Source: Tagaea sp.
Lineage (GTDB): Bacteria > Pseudomonadota > Alphaproteobacteria > CACIAM-22H2
Assembly (NCBI GenBank): GCA_023653245.1
Contig: JAMNXK010000068.1
Span: 1 to 8,096 of the forward strand
Length of the DNA: 8,096 bases
Direction of reading: 5' to 3'
Made by a program: the position numbers and the translations under genes. The notes beneath the pieces were generated by a model. The model was not told the DNA's origin, ran no database searches, and was given only the letters and a program-made list of their open reading frames with translations. Of the stretch, positions 7,334-8,096 are shown piece by piece; within the stretch, counting starts at the first letter, position 1; each line of letters starts with the position of its first letter.

Positions 7334-8096
7334 GCGGCGAAGCGATCTTGCGCCTCGGCGTTTTTCTGGGCGTGCTCGCCGCCGCGGCGTTGTGGGAGGC
7401 GTGGCGCCCGGCGCGTCCGCGCAAGTTCACGCGCGCTTGGCGCTGGTCGAACAACCTCGCCCTCGTGGTCCTGGATTCGCTGCTCGTGCGCCTGCTGCTG
7501 CCCGGGATCGCCATCGGCGCGGCGCTGTGGGCGCAAACGCAAGGCTGGGGCTTGCTCAACCTGGCGCAGATGCCCGCCTGGCTGGCTTTTGCCGTCGCGG
7601 TCGTGGCGCTCGATTTCGCGATCTGGGTCCAGCACGTGGCGGTCCACAAGGTTCCGATCCTGTGGCGGCTGCATCGGGTGCACCACGCCGATCCGGATTT
7701 CGACGCGACCACGGGCTTGCGCTTTCACCCGGCGGAGATCCTGCTCTCCGCACTCTACAAGGCGGCGCTGGCGATCCTCTTGGGCGCGCCGCCCGAAGCG
7801 GTGCTGGTCTTCGAGATCCTGTTGAACGCCGGCGCCTTGTTCACCCACGCCAATGCGAGCCTGCCGCCGGCGCTCGACAAGGCGATGCGCCACGTCTTCG
7901 TCACGCCCGACATGCACCGCGTCCATCATTCGCCCGACCGCGTCGAAACCGACAGCAATTACGGCTTCAACCTGGCGATCTGGGACCGGCTTTTCGGCAC
8001 GTATCGCGAAAAGGCCGCGCGCGGGGAGATCGGGCTCGATCGCTACGGCACGCGGGCGGACCAGCGCCTGGACCGGCTGCTGGTCCAGCCGCTGCG
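7330..8096 (+). CDS. Sterol desaturase/fatty acid hydroxylase family membrane protein (partial at right edge)
   Basis: The frame runs from a GTG at 7330, which shares GTGA with the permease stop, to the window end without a stop: 255 residues are visible. It belongs to the integral-membrane di-iron oxygenases that hydroxylate or desaturate lipids. Histidine boxes: HVAVH (102-106), HRVHH (115-119), RFHP (131-134), H173 (FTHAN), and HRVHH (196-200). These make a full set of metal ligands. The family ending NYGFNLAIWDRLFGTY (210-225) is also present, so only a short tail is missing. Hydrophobic segments lie at about 5-22, 43-68, 82-99 and 137-165. The N-terminal WEAWRPARPRKFTRAWRWSNNLALVVLD is typical of the bacterial branch annotated as 'sterol desaturase family'. 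The next in-frame ATG (7570) would remove two helices, so GTG is the better start. Being translationally coupled to a peptide importer is unexpected; its lipid substrate cannot be told from sequence. Confidence 0.9.
   Translation, partial: MSGEAILRLGVFLGVLAAAALWEAWRPARPRKFTRAWRWSNNLALVVLDSLLVRLLLPGIAIGAALWAQTQGWGLLNLAQMPAWLAFAVAVVALDFAIWVQHVAVHKVPILWRLHRVHHADPDFDATTGLRFHPAEILLSALYKAALAILLGAPPEAVLVFEILLNAGALFTHANASLPPALDKAMRHVFVTPDMHRVHHSPDRVETDSNYGFNLAIWDRLFGTYREKAARGEIGLDRYGTRADQRLDRLLVQPL

Noticed and set aside
7284..7929. Minus-strand and alternative-frame open frames over the right end
   Set aside because: The plus-strand frame from 7330 has all histidine boxes of the hydroxylase family; the others have no motif.

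Overview
The window is a tightly packed, one-direction (+ strand) stretch of a high-GC bacterial chromosome. Codon choice is strongly G/C at third positions. The envelope-type genes and a signal peptide without a lipobox point to a Gram-negative. An alphaproteobacterium, perhaps of the Rhodospirillales/Rhizobiales type, is my best guess. This rests on protein style and composition, not on a marker gene.

Layout: (1) The left edge (2-85) holds the last 27 codons of an upstream gene that reads like the C-terminus of a glycosyltransferase. (2) 76-837 is a small NodB-type polysaccharide deacetylase without an export signal. (3) 834-1325 is a two-helix membrane protein with a soluble C-terminal domain of unknown role. 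(4) 1322-7333 is a complete oligopeptide/nickel-type (Opp/Dpp/Yej-like) ABC importer: a fused double ATPase, a 642-residue periplasmic binding protein, and two permeases. (5) 7330 to the right edge is the start and core of a membrane-bound sterol desaturase/fatty acid hydroxylase family protein. It has all its histidine boxes and is cut by the window end.

Six of the seven gene junctions overlap: five by 4 nt (ATGA or GTGA) and one by 10 nt. The seventh is an 8-nt gap. There is no room for a promoter or terminator between genes, so everything visible is probably one transcript with coupled translation. Its promoter and terminator both lie outside the window.

How the genes work together: the four transporter genes clearly form one machine. 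It takes up an oligopeptide or similar solute, captured in the periplasm and driven across the inner membrane by the double ATPase. The deacetylase, the putative glycosyltransferase end and the lipid hydroxylase-like gene suggest an envelope glycan or lipid theme, but a functional link to the transporter is inference from gene order only. I found no mobile element, CRISPR array, RNA gene or clearly new system. The points most worth a second look are the hydroxylase-family gene coupled to the transporter, the cysteine-bearing periplasmic insert of the second permease, and the uncharacterised membrane protein at the head of the transporter operon.
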